NCBI GenBank assembly: GCA_025055115.1
Contig: JANWYJ010000063.1
Location: 1-61,830, forward strand
Origin: Gemmata sp.
GTDB lineage: Bacteria; Planctomycetota; Planctomycetia; Gemmatales; Gemmataceae
DNA: 61,830 bases
Direction: 5' to 3'
How positions within the stretch are numbered: the stretch's first letter is position 1; every line of letters begins with the position of its first letter. The notes beneath the pieces are model-generated. The model worked only from the letters and a program-made list of their open reading frames with translations. It was not told where the DNA came from and searched no databases. Position numbers and translations under genes: made by a program. Positions 47,332-57,361 of the stretch are shown one piece after another.

Positions 47332-47353
47332 AACACTCTCGTCAAACCGCAAC

Positions 47354-47373
47354 AATAGCGTGTTTTTGCTATT
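47354..47373. other. Small inverted repeat upstream of the hydrogenase operon
   Basis: AATAGC and GCTATT are separated by eight bases. It is short, and may be chance or part of a promoter or protein site. Confidence 0.25.
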
Positions 47374-47427
47374 CTGTCGTCCAACCCCGACCATCGCATC
47401 GACCCTTCCCCGCCTGGAGAAAGCGTA

Positions 47428-47456
47428 TTGACAATGGGCGGATTGTGTACTAATTT
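47428..47456 (+). promoter_or_regulatory. Sigma-70-like promoter on the plus strand
   Basis: TTGACA (47428-47433), a 17-base spacer and TAATTT (47451-47456). It points away from the hydrogenase operon towards a gene-free stretch and the 3' end of the DUF1501 gene on the opposite strand. Planctomycete housekeeping promoters are poorly defined, so this is a sequence match only. Confidence 0.3.
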
Positions 47457-47782
47457 GCACATATCGCGGGCTGTGTGGTTCTGCGAGACGAGTCCTGCGA
47501 CGACGATGGACAAGAACCGCCACAGTGATGCGCCACGCATCGAGGGTGCTCGAGGATTTTCGGAAAGATTGTCGCGAAATCAGAAGCCGCCAAGGTTCAC
47601 GCTCGCGCTCGCTGCTACCATCGATACCCTACCCATTGGCGGCGACGCTTCAGAGGTGTCAGCACTACTCTGGAACACAGGGATGGGGGGCGACCCGTGA
47701 CGCGGATCGACCCGCTGCCCATTGGTGGCAACGCTTCAGGGATTTCCGATTGTGGCAACGCTTCAGAGGTTTCCGAAATGCT
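47457..47782. repeat. Gene-free region with degenerate copies of the DUF1501 gene end
   Basis: A 21-bp segment at 47668-47688 matches 47781-47801, the last codons of DUF1501 including its TAG, at 20 of 21 bases; the copy has lost the stop. The phrase GGCAACGCTTCAGAGGT or close variants occurs three times (around 47641, 47726 and 47754). No convincing gene is seen. Confidence 0.7.
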
Positions 47783-49204
47783 CTAGAACACAGGGATGGG
47801 GTCGGCGTGGTACAGCTGATGCGGGCGATTTTCCGCATCGTACCAGGCGATCGTTTTCGGCAATCCGAGAGCCGTGTAGATGGTTGCGGCGAAGTTTTCG
47901 GGCGTTTGGGGTTCGGTAGCGGGGTAGGCCCCGTGTTTATCAGAAGAACCGATGACTGTGCCGCCGCGGACCCCGCCGCCGGCCAGCCAGAGGCTTTGCA
48001 CGGCCCCCCAGTGGTCGCGCCCGGGTCCTTTGTAGTGGGCGGGCAGGGTACTGATTTTCGGAGTGCGACCAAACTCACTGGCCATGACAATCAGTGTGCT
48101 GGCGAGCAGGCCGCGTTGGTCCAAATCCGCGACCAGGGCCGATACGCTCTGGTCCATGGGCGGCAATAACTTCTCCTTCAAGTGGGGGAAAGCGTTGCCG
48201 TGAGTATCCCAGGTTTCGTTATTCCCCAGGTTCACTTGCACCAGACTGACGCCCGCTTCGACGAGCCGAGCAGCCATCAGCAGCGACCAGCCGAAGGCAT
48301 GGCGGCCATAGCGGTCGAGGTCTTTGGCACTGGCACGGCTCAGGTCAAATGCAGCCCGCACGCGGGGATCGGTCAATAGATCAATCGCGTCGGCCTGACG
48401 ACGGTGGAAAATCCCCGCGCTGGCGAGTTGATTGAGGTTTTGCCGCTGGGCATCAATGTGCTGAAGGATGGTGAGGCGGTCGTGGAAGCGTTCGGCCCCG
48501 ACATCGTGCGGTAAACTGAGATCAGGAAGGGTGAAATGGTGCCGCCGCGGGGTGTAGGGACGTTGTTGATGGTCGAACTCGAACGCGGGGAACGCGCCGT
48601 AGGCTTTCGGTTCGAAGGGGCTGGCTTCGATGAACCACGGGTCGCGGTGGCGGCCCATCACGCCCGCGAACTGCCCCGGAATGACTCGGCCGGTGTTATG
48701 AACCAGCTTCTCGGGCAACACAATGGCCGGGGGCAGATTGTTACGGCGGAGTGCCAGCGCACCGATCAGCGCTGCGATACTCGGGTGATCGGTGGCCTGC
48801 GGTTTGTTCGGCTGGAAGCCGGGGGGTGCATCACTGCGCCCCGTCAGCATGATATGATGGCTGAGCGAGTGGTCGTTTGAGGAGTGTGTCAGCGATCGGA
48901 CCAACGCCCACTTCTTCGAACAAGCCGCTAATCGGGGAAGATGTTCTGTGATGCGCAAACCCGGGGTTTGCGTGGCGATGGTGCCGAATTCTCCGCGGAT
49001 CGTTTCAGGTGCATCGGGCTTCGGGTCGAAACTTTCGTGTTGAGCCAATCCCCCCGACAAAAAGATGAAGATGACACTTTGGGCGCTAGCCATGCGCTCG
49101 GCCCGCAGTTGTTGCCACTCACTGAGACCTAAACCCAGTAAACTGATTGCCCCGGCTTGGAGGGCATCCCGACGCGATAGCTGAGGGTGGCGGAATTCAC
49201 GCAT
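47783..49204 (-). CDS. DUF1501 domain protein, probable Tat substrate
   Basis: A 473-aa protein of the DUF1501 (sulfatase-like) family, very abundant in planctomycetes and typically paired with DUF1549/DUF1553 cytochrome-containing proteins. The ATG at 49204 opens a twin-arginine leader (LSRRDALQAGAISLLG). Family motifs follow: FIFLSGGLAQHESFDPK, HHIMLTGR, NETWDTHG and IVMASEFGRTPK. Likely periplasmic; the enzymatic role is undetermined. No DUF1549/1553 partner is adjacent here. Its 3' end has partial copies downstream. Confidence 0.92.
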   Translation of the reverse strand: MREFRHPQLSRRDALQAGAISLLGLGLSEWQQLRAERMASAQSVIFIFLSGGLAQHESFDPKPDAPETIRGEFGTIATQTPGLRITEHLPRLAACSKKWALVRSLTHSSNDHSLSHHIMLTGRSDAPPGFQPNKPQATDHPSIAALIGALALRRNNLPPAIVLPEKLVHNTGRVIPGQFAGVMGRHRDPWFIEASPFEPKAYGAFPAFEFDHQQRPYTPRRHHFTLPDLSLPHDVGAERFHDRLTILQHIDAQRQNLNQLASAGIFHRRQADAIDLLTDPRVRAAFDLSRASAKDLDRYGRHAFGWSLLMAARLVEAGVSLVQVNLGNNETWDTHGNAFPHLKEKLLPPMDQSVSALVADLDQRGLLASTLIVMASEFGRTPKISTLPAHYKGPGRDHWGAVQSLWLAGGGVRGGTVIGSSDKHGAYPATEPQTPENFAATIYTALGLPKTIAWYDAENRPHQLYHADPIPVF

Positions 49205-49380
49205 ACCGACCTCATCCTGGCTGTTGGATTGATATCTTCTGCAAAAGACTCTTAGAAGCAACGAAAATTTCGCCGCTAGCCGTTAGGTGCTGCGGGAGCG
49301 ATACTACTTTCCGGCGGCTCGATCACTCTCCCACACTGATTCCCACCAGAAACCCGATCGACGCCCTTCTGGAGAACACC

Positions 49381-50112
49381 ATGCTCACACGGTACTTGCT
49401 CCCGCTGGGGGGCCTCCTCGCCTGCACACTGGTCGTTGCGGCTCAAGACCCGCAAGACAACCCCGCAGCTAAACCGCTCAATCGCGATGTGCCTCGCCAC
49501 AAACAGTTTCTCGAAATTGTCAAAAAAGGCGAAGGTGATGTCATCTTCATCGGCGATTCCATCACGCAAGGTTGGGAAGGCAACGGCAAAAAAGCCTGGG
49601 CCGAGCATTTCGCAAAATTCAATCCGATCAACCTGGGTATCGGCGGCGATCAAACCGGGCACGTGCTGTGGCGGATCACCGAAGGGAAAGAGATTGAACC
49701 GCTCAAGCCGAAACTGGCCGTTCTGATGATCGGTACCAACAACACGGGCGCGCACACCCCCGAACAGATCGCCGGCGGTATCAAAGCCATCATCGACGAA
49801 CTGCAAAAGCAAAAGCCGGACATGAAGATTCTGCTGCTGGGTGTCTTTCCGCGCAGTGGGGGCGGGGTCAGCAAAGAAGATACCGTTTGCCCTGCGGACA
49901 AGCTCAACAAGAAGATTCCCGCGATCAACGCGATTATCAGCAAATATGCTGATAATAAGAAGGTTTTCTACAAAGACATCGGCAATCGGTTCTTGAACAA
50001 AGACGGTGGCCTGGAACGCCGGATCATGTACGATTTCTTGCACCTCAGCCCGGAAGGCTACGCGATTTGGGCTGAAGCCATTAAAGACGACATCGCCCAA
50101 TTGCTCAAGTAA
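49381..50112 (+). CDS. Secreted SGNH/GDSL-type hydrolase (PAF-acetylhydrolase-like)
   Basis: A 243-aa esterase-like protein. The ATG at 49381 opens a signal peptide (MLTRYLLPLGGLLACTLVV, then AAQ). Block I is IFIGDSITQGWEG with the nucleophile Ser, block II NLGIGGDQTG, block III MIGTNNTG and the C-terminal DFLHLSPEGY has the Asp-x-x-His pair. It is the classic planctomycete GDSL type related to PAF-acetylhydrolases and acetylxylan esterases. The substrate is unknown. It is divergent from the DUF1501 gene. Confidence 0.92.
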   Translation: MLTRYLLPLGGLLACTLVVAAQDPQDNPAAKPLNRDVPRHKQFLEIVKKGEGDVIFIGDSITQGWEGNGKKAWAEHFAKFNPINLGIGGDQTGHVLWRITEGKEIEPLKPKLAVLMIGTNNTGAHTPEQIAGGIKAIIDELQKQKPDMKILLLGVFPRSGGGVSKEDTVCPADKLNKKIPAINAIISKYADNKKVFYKDIGNRFLNKDGGLERRIMYDFLHLSPEGYAIWAEAIKDDIAQLLK

Positions 50113-50235
50113 TGATTCTCTCAGCACCGCCGTGGGACACATACTGGCGATGGATTGCGCCCACGGCGGACTGGTACGGCCGGCCGGTTGCACTTCGTCC
50201 CATTGCGCACCTGGGATATTGGAAGGCGGATAGTT

Positions 50236-51540
50236 TCACTTCTTCCCGATGCTGTACAGGTGCGTTTTGGTGCGGAGAAACAGCTCCGCGTCGGCGATGG
50301 CGGGTGAGGCCATGAAGCCTTCAGCCAGGCGATTTTCGGATACAACGTTGAACTTGGGGCTTGCGCTCACAACGGTGATGCGTCCGGTTTGCCCGCAGAA
50401 GTAGACATGCCCACCCGCCGACACCGGTGAAGCGGTGAATTCGCCATCAAGCCGCTCGTTCCAATACACTTCACCCGTTTTCGCGTTCAGACAACTGGCG
50501 ATGCCGGTATCCGAAACCATGAATAACAATTCGCCCTCGATCAGCATCGACGAGCGCGTACACACGTCTTTACTCGTTTGCCAGGCAATCGCTTCTTTCG
50601 GAACGTTTCCTTTTAACAATTCGGGTTTGAGGGCGAACAACTTCTTCGTGTGCCCGCTGTTGATGTACAGCAAGCCGTTGGCCAGCACGGGTCGACACGA
50701 GCCGTTCATCCCGCCGTGGGTGAAACGCCACAATTCTTCCCCCGTTTGCGGGTGGTAGGCGATGGTACATTCAGCCGACGGGCACACGAGCATCTCCCGC
50801 CCCTGCACGGTGATGAGGGTGGGAGTGGCATAGGCTTTCTTGTAGTCGCCATTGTCGGTGCTGTACTGGATGTTGCGGTTCATCTTCCACCGGGTTTTGC
50901 CTGTTGTCTTGTCGAGCGCGATCACATATTGCACATCGAAGCCATCGAAGATCAGGTAGAGCAGATCACCGTAGACCACGGGGGATGAACCAGGGCCGCG
51001 GAAGTGGTCACATTCCAGGTCGAGCCGTTCCCACAGTATCTTGCCAGAGTGGGTGTCGATACAGAAGGTGCCGTGACTGCCGAAGTGGGCATAAAGTCGG
51101 CCTTCTTCCAGGAACGGTGTGGGTGAGGCGTAACTGTTGAAGGGATGGCAGTAAGCGGGGTTCTTCTGAGTCCGCAGGCGAATGTCGTGCACGATAGCTC
51201 CGGTGGTGCGATGCACGCATACGGCGAAGAAACTCACCTCCTTCACGGGGTTGGGGGGCGCTCCGCCTTTCTTGGGCGGTTCTTTCTCGCCCGGAACTTC
51301 ATCGGCGGTGGTGACCCACACTTGCTCGCCCCGCACCACCGGTGACGACCACCCTTTCCCATGAATCGCTGTCTTCCAGCGGATGTTCTCCGATTCGCTC
51401 CACTGGGTCGGTACATTCTGACTACCGGCACGCCCGTCGCCGTTGGGACCCCGAAAACCCGGCCACGCGTCCGCGGCCAGGGCTGCCCCCCCCAACCCCA
51501 CGCAAATCCCCACAGTACATATCCTAATAACATTCCGCAT
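50236..51540 (-). CDS. PQQ-like beta-propeller repeat protein, secreted
   Basis: A 434-aa paralogue of 4962-6212. The ATG at 51540 opens the signal peptide (MRNVIRICTVGICVGLGG, ending ALAAD) after an AAGGA site. The mature start AWPGFRGPNGDG is the usual opening phrase. Repeats such as GKILWERLDLE and DKTTGKTRWKM are typical of PQQ-type propeller blades. Location: periplasm or outer-membrane face. No partner gene suggests a pathway. Confidence 0.88.
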   Translation of the reverse strand: MRNVIRICTVGICVGLGGAALAADAWPGFRGPNGDGRAGSQNVPTQWSESENIRWKTAIHGKGWSSPVVRGEQVWVTTADEVPGEKEPPKKGGAPPNPVKEVSFFAVCVHRTTGAIVHDIRLRTQKNPAYCHPFNSYASPTPFLEEGRLYAHFGSHGTFCIDTHSGKILWERLDLECDHFRGPGSSPVVYGDLLYLIFDGFDVQYVIALDKTTGKTRWKMNRNIQYSTDNGDYKKAYATPTLITVQGREMLVCPSAECTIAYHPQTGEELWRFTHGGMNGSCRPVLANGLLYINSGHTKKLFALKPELLKGNVPKEAIAWQTSKDVCTRSSMLIEGELLFMVSDTGIASCLNAKTGEVYWNERLDGEFTASPVSAGGHVYFCGQTGRITVVSASPKFNVVSENRLAEGFMASPAIADAELFLRTKTHLYSIGKK

Positions 51541-51742
51541 TGGTGAGTCCTTCGATGAGTTCCAATAGAACCGGACGAACGAATTCAAACTACCGACAGC
51601 AGTCGCGAATTACAACGGACAACGGCTAGGGCATGAACTAAACTTCTCAGGGTACATTTCCTCCTGCTGTGGGCAGGGAAGGAATCGGGGTGTGCTGGCA
51701 TCGACCCCCGCACCCTGCGCTTTTGCGACGGATAAAGTCGTC

Positions 51743-54571
51743 ATGTCCAATCCTGAACTCGATCGGCTGCATGATCTGGCAGAACTGCCGTCGTGGCGGT
51801 GTTGGGGACCCTATTTGGCTGAACGCCAATGGGGCACCGTGCGCGAAGATTATTCCGCGACGGGTAACCCGTGGACCTACTTCCCCTTCTGGCATGCACA
51901 CCGCCGCGCCTACCGCTGGGGAGAAGATGGTCTGGCCGGCATCAGTGACGACAAACAACACCTCTGCCTAGCCGTGGCCCTGTGGAACGGCCAAGACCCA
52001 ATCCTCAAAGAACGGCTCTTCGGTTTGGCGAACACCGAAGGCAATCACGGGGAAGACGTCAAAGAACTCTATTACTACCTCGACGCCACACCCACACACT
52101 CGTACTTGAAGATGCTCTACAAGTACCCGCAGCGGGCGTTCCCCTATCAGCAGTTAGTCGAGGAAAACAAACGCCGCAGTCGGCTCGAACCGGAATACGA
52201 ACTGCTCGATACCGGCATCTTCGACGACAACCGCTACTTCGACATCGTTGTCGAGTATGCCAAAGCTGGTCCGCGTGATATTCTCCTTCGGATCACGGCC
52301 TACAACCGCGGCCCTGAAGCTGCAGAACTCCATATCCTGCCGCAATTATGGTTCCGCAACACCTGGCGTTGGCGCACCGACAAACCGCGGCCGGTAATCA
52401 CGCACTCATCCCACGGCGGGTTGAAACTCTTCCACCCCGAGTGGGACGCTTACCGCTTCTGGGCCGGCGGCGCTACACGCGTGGGGGAAACCTTCCACGT
52501 CGGCATACCCTCCATGACGCGCTGGGGCTACTTGTTTACGGATAACGACACTAACACGCCGGCTCTTTACGGCAGCAACGAGACTGGCTTTTTCAAAGAC
52601 GCGTTCCACGAATACGTCATTCATAAGAACCACGCCGCGGTGAACAGTGCCGAAGGCGTCGGCACCAAAGTGGCAGCCTACTACCGCTTTACGATTCCCT
52701 CCGGCGATGGCGTTATTGTCCGCTGCCGCCTGCGCCACGCTTCCGACGGCCCCGATGATCCCTTTGTGGCCTTCGACGAAACCTTCGCCGACCGCATCCT
52801 CGAAGCCGACAAGTATTACGCCGAAGTGCAAAAAGAAATCCCCGATGCCGAAGCCCGCCGCATTCAACGCCAAGCCATCGCCGGGTTGATCTGGACCAAA
52901 CAGTTCTACCAATACGATGTCTACCGTTGGCTCAAAGGCGACTACGCCACAATCCCGCCGCCCGAGCAGCGCTGGTGCGGCCGCAATCACGATTGGCAAC
53001 ACTTCAAAGCCGCCGATATCCTCTCCATGCCCGATAAGTGGGAATACCCCTACTTCTGCGCGTGGGATACAGCGTTTCATGCAGTGGCCTTCGCACCTTT
53101 TGATCCCGAGTTTGCCAAGGACCAACTCCTGCTATTGTGCCGCGAATGGTACATGCATCCCAACGGTCAACTGCCCGCCTACGAATGGAACTTCTCCGAT
53201 GCCAACCCACCGGTTCATGCATGGGCCACATGGCGGGTCTTCCAGATCGACCGCAAACACCGGCATATGAAACGCACAGGAGGGCATGTTCAACACGGCC
53301 ATCACGAGGAAGACGCTCAGGACGCCGATTGGAACTTCCTTGAGCGTGTCTTTCACAAGTTGTTGCTCAACTTCACCTGGTGGGTCAACCGGAAAGACGC
53401 CCAAGGTCGTAATGTCTTCCAGGGCGGTTTCCTGGGGCTGGATAATATCGGTGTTTTCGATCGCAGCCATCCGCTACCCACCGGCGGTTTCATCAACCAG
53501 GCCGATGGAACTGCATGGATGGCGATGTACGCACTTAATCTCATGCGGATTGCCTTGGAACTGGCGACCCGCAACCCTGTGTATGAAGACATCGCCATCA
53601 AGTTCTTTGAACACTTCCTGGGTATTGCCAAGGCCATGACCGATATGGCCGGCAAAGGGGTCGGCCTGTGGGACGAAGCCGATGGCTTCTACTACGACGA
53701 ACTCATTCTTCCCAGTGGGCAGGTGATCCCGCTGAAGGTTCGCTCGATGGTGGGATTGATCCCGCTGTTTGCTGTCGAAGTTCTGGAACCCGAGTTGCTC
53801 GTCAAGATGCCCAACTTCGCCAACCGCTTGCGTTGGGTTCTTGAAAACCGGGCCGATTTGGCCAGCCTGGTTTCGCGTTGGTTCGAACCCGGACGCGGCG
53901 AACGTCGCTTGCTATCTCTGCTACGCGGACACCGCATCAAGAAACTGCTTGCGCGAATTCTCGATGAAAACGAATTCCTCAGTCCGTATGGTGTCCGTGG
54001 CCTGTCGCGCGCCCACCGCGACGAACCCTATACCTTCCGCCTCAATGGCCACACGCTGACGGTTCGCTATGTGCCAGGCGATTCCGATTCGGAAATGTTC
54101 GGCGGCAACTCGAATTGGCGTGGCCCAGTGTGGTTCCCCGTCAATTTCCTCATCATCGAGAGTTTGCAGAAATTCCATCACTACTACGGGCCGGACTTTC
54201 AGATTGAATATCCGGTTGGTAGTGGTCAGCGCATTACGATTCTCGATGCGGCCGTCGAAATCACCCGCCGTCTGACGCGGCTTTTCTTGAAAGACGCCAA
54301 CGGCCGTCGCCCATGCTTTGGCCAGTCCGAAAAACTGCAAACCGATCCGCATTTCAAGGATTATTTGCTCTTCCATGAGTTTTTCCACGGGGATAATGGC
54401 ACCGGTTTGGGCGCCAGCCACCAGACCGGTTGGACCGCCCTGATCGCCAAACTGCTCAACCCCCGCCGGGGCGAAAAACTCTACGACGATGTCGCTTCTG
54501 AAGCGCAACCTATCCTCCCCTCGGAAGACGGGGTTTCCGTGGGCACGCCAGTACGTGCTACAACGGATTAG
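51743..54571 (+). CDS. GH63-like glucosidase (MGH1-like)
   Basis: A 942-aa cytoplasmic protein resembling bacterial GH63 mannosyl-oligosaccharide glucosidase-like enzymes. Recognised phrases are ERQWGTVREDYSATGNPW near the start, FPFWHAHRRAYRWGEDG, PYFCAWDTAFHAVAFAPFDP, PTGGFINQADGTAWMA and the acid-rich WRGPVWFPVN near the end. The alpha/alpha-toroid probably covers about 350-900. No signal peptide: the ATG at 51743 is preferred to a GTG at 51692. Substrate unknown; related bacterial proteins act on alpha-glucosides such as glucosylglycerate or mannosylglycerate. Confidence 0.88.
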   Translation: MSNPELDRLHDLAELPSWRCWGPYLAERQWGTVREDYSATGNPWTYFPFWHAHRRAYRWGEDGLAGISDDKQHLCLAVALWNGQDPILKERLFGLANTEGNHGEDVKELYYYLDATPTHSYLKMLYKYPQRAFPYQQLVEENKRRSRLEPEYELLDTGIFDDNRYFDIVVEYAKAGPRDILLRITAYNRGPEAAELHILPQLWFRNTWRWRTDKPRPVITHSSHGGLKLFHPEWDAYRFWAGGATRVGETFHVGIPSMTRWGYLFTDNDTNTPALYGSNETGFFKDAFHEYVIHKNHAAVNSAEGVGTKVAAYYRFTIPSGDGVIVRCRLRHASDGPDDPFVAFDETFADRILEADKYYAEVQKEIPDAEARRIQRQAIAGLIWTKQFYQYDVYRWLKGDYATIPPPEQRWCGRNHDWQHFKAADILSMPDKWEYPYFCAWDTAFHAVAFAPFDPEFAKDQLLLLCREWYMHPNGQLPAYEWNFSDANPPVHAWATWRVFQIDRKHRHMKRTGGHVQHGHHEEDAQDADWNFLERVFHKLLLNFTWWVNRKDAQGRNVFQGGFLGLDNIGVFDRSHPLPTGGFINQADGTAWMAMYALNLMRIALELATRNPVYEDIAIKFFEHFLGIAKAMTDMAGKGVGLWDEADGFYYDELILPSGQVIPLKVRSMVGLIPLFAVEVLEPELLVKMPNFANRLRWVLENRADLASLVSRWFEPGRGERRLLSLLRGHRIKKLLARILDENEFLSPYGVRGLSRAHRDEPYTFRLNGHTLTVRYVPGDSDSEMFGGNSNWRGPVWFPVNFLIIESLQKFHHYYGPDFQIEYPVGSGQRITILDAAVEITRRLTRLFLKDANGRRPCFGQSEKLQTDPHFKDYLLFHEFFHGDNGTGLGASHQTGWTALIAKLLNPRRGEKLYDDVASEAQPILPSEDGVSVGTPVRATTD

Positions 54572-54671
54572 CGATCGGCTACCGCAATAGGTTGCCTTAG
54601 CCATGCCACTGCTTGGCCTTGCGGTGTGTACCGGCTAGCCACACCACGAGCCGTCAGCGAATGCGCGTCGT

Positions 54672-55538
54672 TCACCAGGCACCACGCAGTGTGGCACTCT
54701 GCAGCCAGGCGTTGTACCACAAATCGAGCGTGAATTGAGCGCCCGCACGGACACGGGCCAGGATGAAGGCGCGGCTTTCCGCGGTCGGCTTGTCGAAAGC
54801 GCCAGCAGCATCGAATTCGTAACATTTGGCCACGTGCGTGTGCGATTCGGCAATGAATTTGTTCACGTAGGCCCACACGTCGTCGATTTTTTTGGCTTCC
54901 AAGCCACGGCACACTTCCTCCGCGGTGATTTTGTTCTTCTCGGGGAATCCATCGATCTTCGCATGAATCCCCTTTTGGCGGAAGCTGCCATCGGCTTGAC
55001 GACGACCATCGTAATCGCGCGTTGTGTGCAGTGGCATCGCGGCATCGCCGGTGTAGTGACACAATACACCACCATGCACCAAACATTTCATCGGGATGGA
55101 GCTGTTTGTGGGGTTTTTGCGATAATCGGCAAAGGCCACGACGAGTTTCTCGTAGTTTTCCATGATGGCGTAAGGCAACAACCCGACCTTGTTCGGGTCC
55201 TTTTTCAATTCGGTGTAGATCATTTTCATGGCATCGAAGCGATGCGTGGCCGGTAAGGGGCGGCCCTCCAGGTCTTCCATATCGAGATAGTGGTTGCCCT
55301 CCTCTTCTGCGCGGAGAAATGGGGTGTCGCGGTTTTTCCATCGGTCTGGATCGACGGCGAAATGGGCCAGATGTTTACCACCGTTGCGGAAAAAAGCGGG
55401 CACGTCGTCGGGCAGGCGCGCCGCGGCCGCCTCGGCGATCGTTTCATGCCCGCCCGACCACCAGCCAATGGCCCAACTTCCTAATAATCCACTGCTGATA
55501 AGCGCAGTCGCAAGCCAAACCCCGACTCGACGTTTCAT
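54672..55538 (-). CDS. Zinc-dependent phospholipase C/S1-P1 nuclease-like protein, secreted
   Basis: A 288-aa exported protein. The ATG at 55538 follows GGAGA and opens a signal-anchor (MKRRVGVWLATALISSG). The mature part begins WWSGGHETIAEAAA with His and Glu in the metal-ligand positions of the PLC/P1-nuclease fold. HLAHFAVDPDRW, GNHYLDMEDL, HGGVLCHYTGDAAMPLH and SHTHVAKCYEF provide the further metal residues. Phosphoester hydrolysis in the periplasm is likely, but phospholipid and nucleic acid substrates cannot be told apart. A single-gene unit. Confidence 0.85.
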   Translation of the reverse strand: MKRRVGVWLATALISSGLLGSWAIGWWSGGHETIAEAAAARLPDDVPAFFRNGGKHLAHFAVDPDRWKNRDTPFLRAEEEGNHYLDMEDLEGRPLPATHRFDAMKMIYTELKKDPNKVGLLPYAIMENYEKLVVAFADYRKNPTNSSIPMKCLVHGGVLCHYTGDAAMPLHTTRDYDGRRQADGSFRQKGIHAKIDGFPEKNKITAEEVCRGLEAKKIDDVWAYVNKFIAESHTHVAKCYEFDAAGAFDKPTAESRAFILARVRAGAQFTLDLWYNAWLQSATLRGAW

Positions 55539-55834
55539 GGGAAAATCTCCTCGGGCGAATATTTCCTTATGCGTCATGATGTTGTCCGGTTATACGGCCT
55601 AGGGGCCACGGGTGGCTGTGATTTCTTGGTGAAGTCTTCACGGGACTCGGCCCCATCCGCCGATGGAAAAGATACCCGGTAGGATGTCGGGCCGAGTGAA
55701 CGCGGCAAGATAACAGAAATGGGCGATTCGGGTTGTGCGCGTGGGTGAACCGCCTTCGCCATACGAAAACCCTCCGCAGCATCCGCCTCTGACTTAATCT
55801 TGCCGATCGTCAGCCCTCGGTAGGGAGGCCGGTT

Positions 55835-57235
55835 ATGCCCCGTGTGGGTGGATGGTGGACTTTTGTTGCGTGGATGGTGGCCGGAGCCTTCGCTCCCGCC
55901 ATGGCGCAACCTCTAGGTCCCATCAGCCCCTTGGAACCGATCAGTCCCGTGGAACAAGGGGAAGGACCGCCACCGCCTGCGGCAACCACCGATCGGTCAC
56001 CACGGCCGCCGATCCTTGGCGCTCCGGTCGGTATTCCCGATGCCAACCCTCCAGCGCCACGAATTTCACGCCAAACATCAACGGCCCAACAGCCCTCCGA
56101 AGGCCCGCAACCAGCTACACGCGCAGCAACCGCTACACGCGCCGCAACCTTGGGTGCGCCGCGTGCCACCGATGCCACCGGCGCCGTGACAATCCGCAGC
56201 ACGCCAGTGTCGTCAGCGATTGTGGATGCGGCGATTGCCCAAACGGCATATCAACCGCCGGCCCGCGACCCCGTCGCCGAGTTCTTGAACCAACGATCCG
56301 ATTCCAGTCACCCCCGAGCGCCCCAGCACGATTCCACGAACGCATCGGCAAAATGGGGCGATTGGGGCCAGAACATGGAGACGATCTTTGGCCAACGTGG
56401 CGGCGGTTGGTTCCGCAGTGATCACATGTTCGATGGCTTTATCTCGCCGGTCACCAATCCGTTTTTGTTTGAAGACCCGCGCTCGCTCACAGAAGCCCGC
56501 CCGATTTTCATTTACCAAAGAATCCCCTCCAGCCAGCCGGATTTCCTCGGCGGCAGTATTTCTTACTTCGGCGTACAAGGTCGACTGGCACTTTCAGACC
56601 GTTGGTCGTTCGTGTTCCACAAACTGGGTGGAATTTGGATCAACCCGGGTTCCACGTCACGCTTCGACGATACATCGAGTTTTGCGGAACTGTGGTTGGG
56701 CCCTAAATGGACCTTCTACCGCGGTGAGGAAAACGGCATCCTGGCTGCCGCTGGGCTACAGTTTCAGTTACCAGTAGGTTCGCGCAGCGCTTTCCAAAAT
56801 AACGGGAATCTCTCAATCGCCCCGTATCTCAGTTACGCGCAGAACTTTTTACGCGATTTTCAGTTCGGCAGCCTGAACCTGATGGCCAACACCGGCTTTG
56901 CATTTGCCACCAACAATGAACGGAGTAGTTACTATTGGCTCTCCGCTCACCTCGACTTCGACGTGATGAACGCCCACCGCTTTTATCCGCTGGTGGAGTT
57001 AAACTGGTTTGTCGTCACCAATAGTGGTCGAGGCACACCGATCGGGGCCGAAGGGCGGGATTTAATCAATTTCGGCGGCCAAGCAGGAGGTACGGGATTG
57101 TTGACGGGCGCATTCGGTGGGCGTGTGAAGATTACCGAAAGTGCCCAACTGGGGGCCGCGTTTGAAATTCCCTTTGCCGGGCGGCGCGATCTTTTCCGCA
57201 ACCGCTTCACGGTTGACTTTATTTTGCGCTATTAA
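55835..57235 (+). CDS. Outer-membrane barrel-like protein with Pro/Ala-rich linker
   Basis: A 466-aa protein. After a signal peptide (MPRVGGWWTFVAWMVAGAF, ending AMAQ) a Pro/Ala/Thr-rich, repetitive linker runs to about 180 (ATRAATATRAAT is a small internal repeat). From about 190 the sequence is Gly- and aromatic-rich with alternating strands (SYFGVQGRLALSDRWSFVF, GILAAAGLQFQLPV), and it ends in the aromatic-terminated strand VDFILRY, as in outer-membrane barrels. Probably a porin-like or surface protein. Related in style to 11925-12959 but not obviously homologous. Confidence 0.75.
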   Translation: MPRVGGWWTFVAWMVAGAFAPAMAQPLGPISPLEPISPVEQGEGPPPPAATTDRSPRPPILGAPVGIPDANPPAPRISRQTSTAQQPSEGPQPATRAATATRAATLGAPRATDATGAVTIRSTPVSSAIVDAAIAQTAYQPPARDPVAEFLNQRSDSSHPRAPQHDSTNASAKWGDWGQNMETIFGQRGGGWFRSDHMFDGFISPVTNPFLFEDPRSLTEARPIFIYQRIPSSQPDFLGGSISYFGVQGRLALSDRWSFVFHKLGGIWINPGSTSRFDDTSSFAELWLGPKWTFYRGEENGILAAAGLQFQLPVGSRSAFQNNGNLSIAPYLSYAQNFLRDFQFGSLNLMANTGFAFATNNERSSYYWLSAHLDFDVMNAHRFYPLVELNWFVVTNSGRGTPIGAEGRDLINFGGQAGGTGLLTGAFGGRVKITESAQLGAAFEIPFAGRRDLFRNRFTVDFILRY

Positions 57236-57361
57236 TCGCCAATTGCAAATTTGTTCACTAATTTCTCATTTTTGACGCGCAAAACTGGTCTTTTCTCACA
57301 CGCTTCCCCTTGCTATGTGCCAGTCTCAATAGTCTGCATGAGCTGCTGGGGGGAGCAAACC

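Noticed and set aside
47434-47462. CRP/FNR-like TGTG-N10-CACA site
   Set aside because: Only the outer four bases of each half match, and the spacing is wrong for CRP (N6 with TGTGA/TCACA).
47525-48169. Plus-strand frame (214 codons) after the TTGACA promoter
   Set aside because: It runs through degenerate repeats and antisense to DUF1501, with no ribosome-binding site or motif.
54568-55341. Minus-strand frame (257 codons) overlapping the phospholipase-like gene
   Set aside because: It is an out-of-frame shadow; the overlapping frame has the signal peptide and metal motifs.
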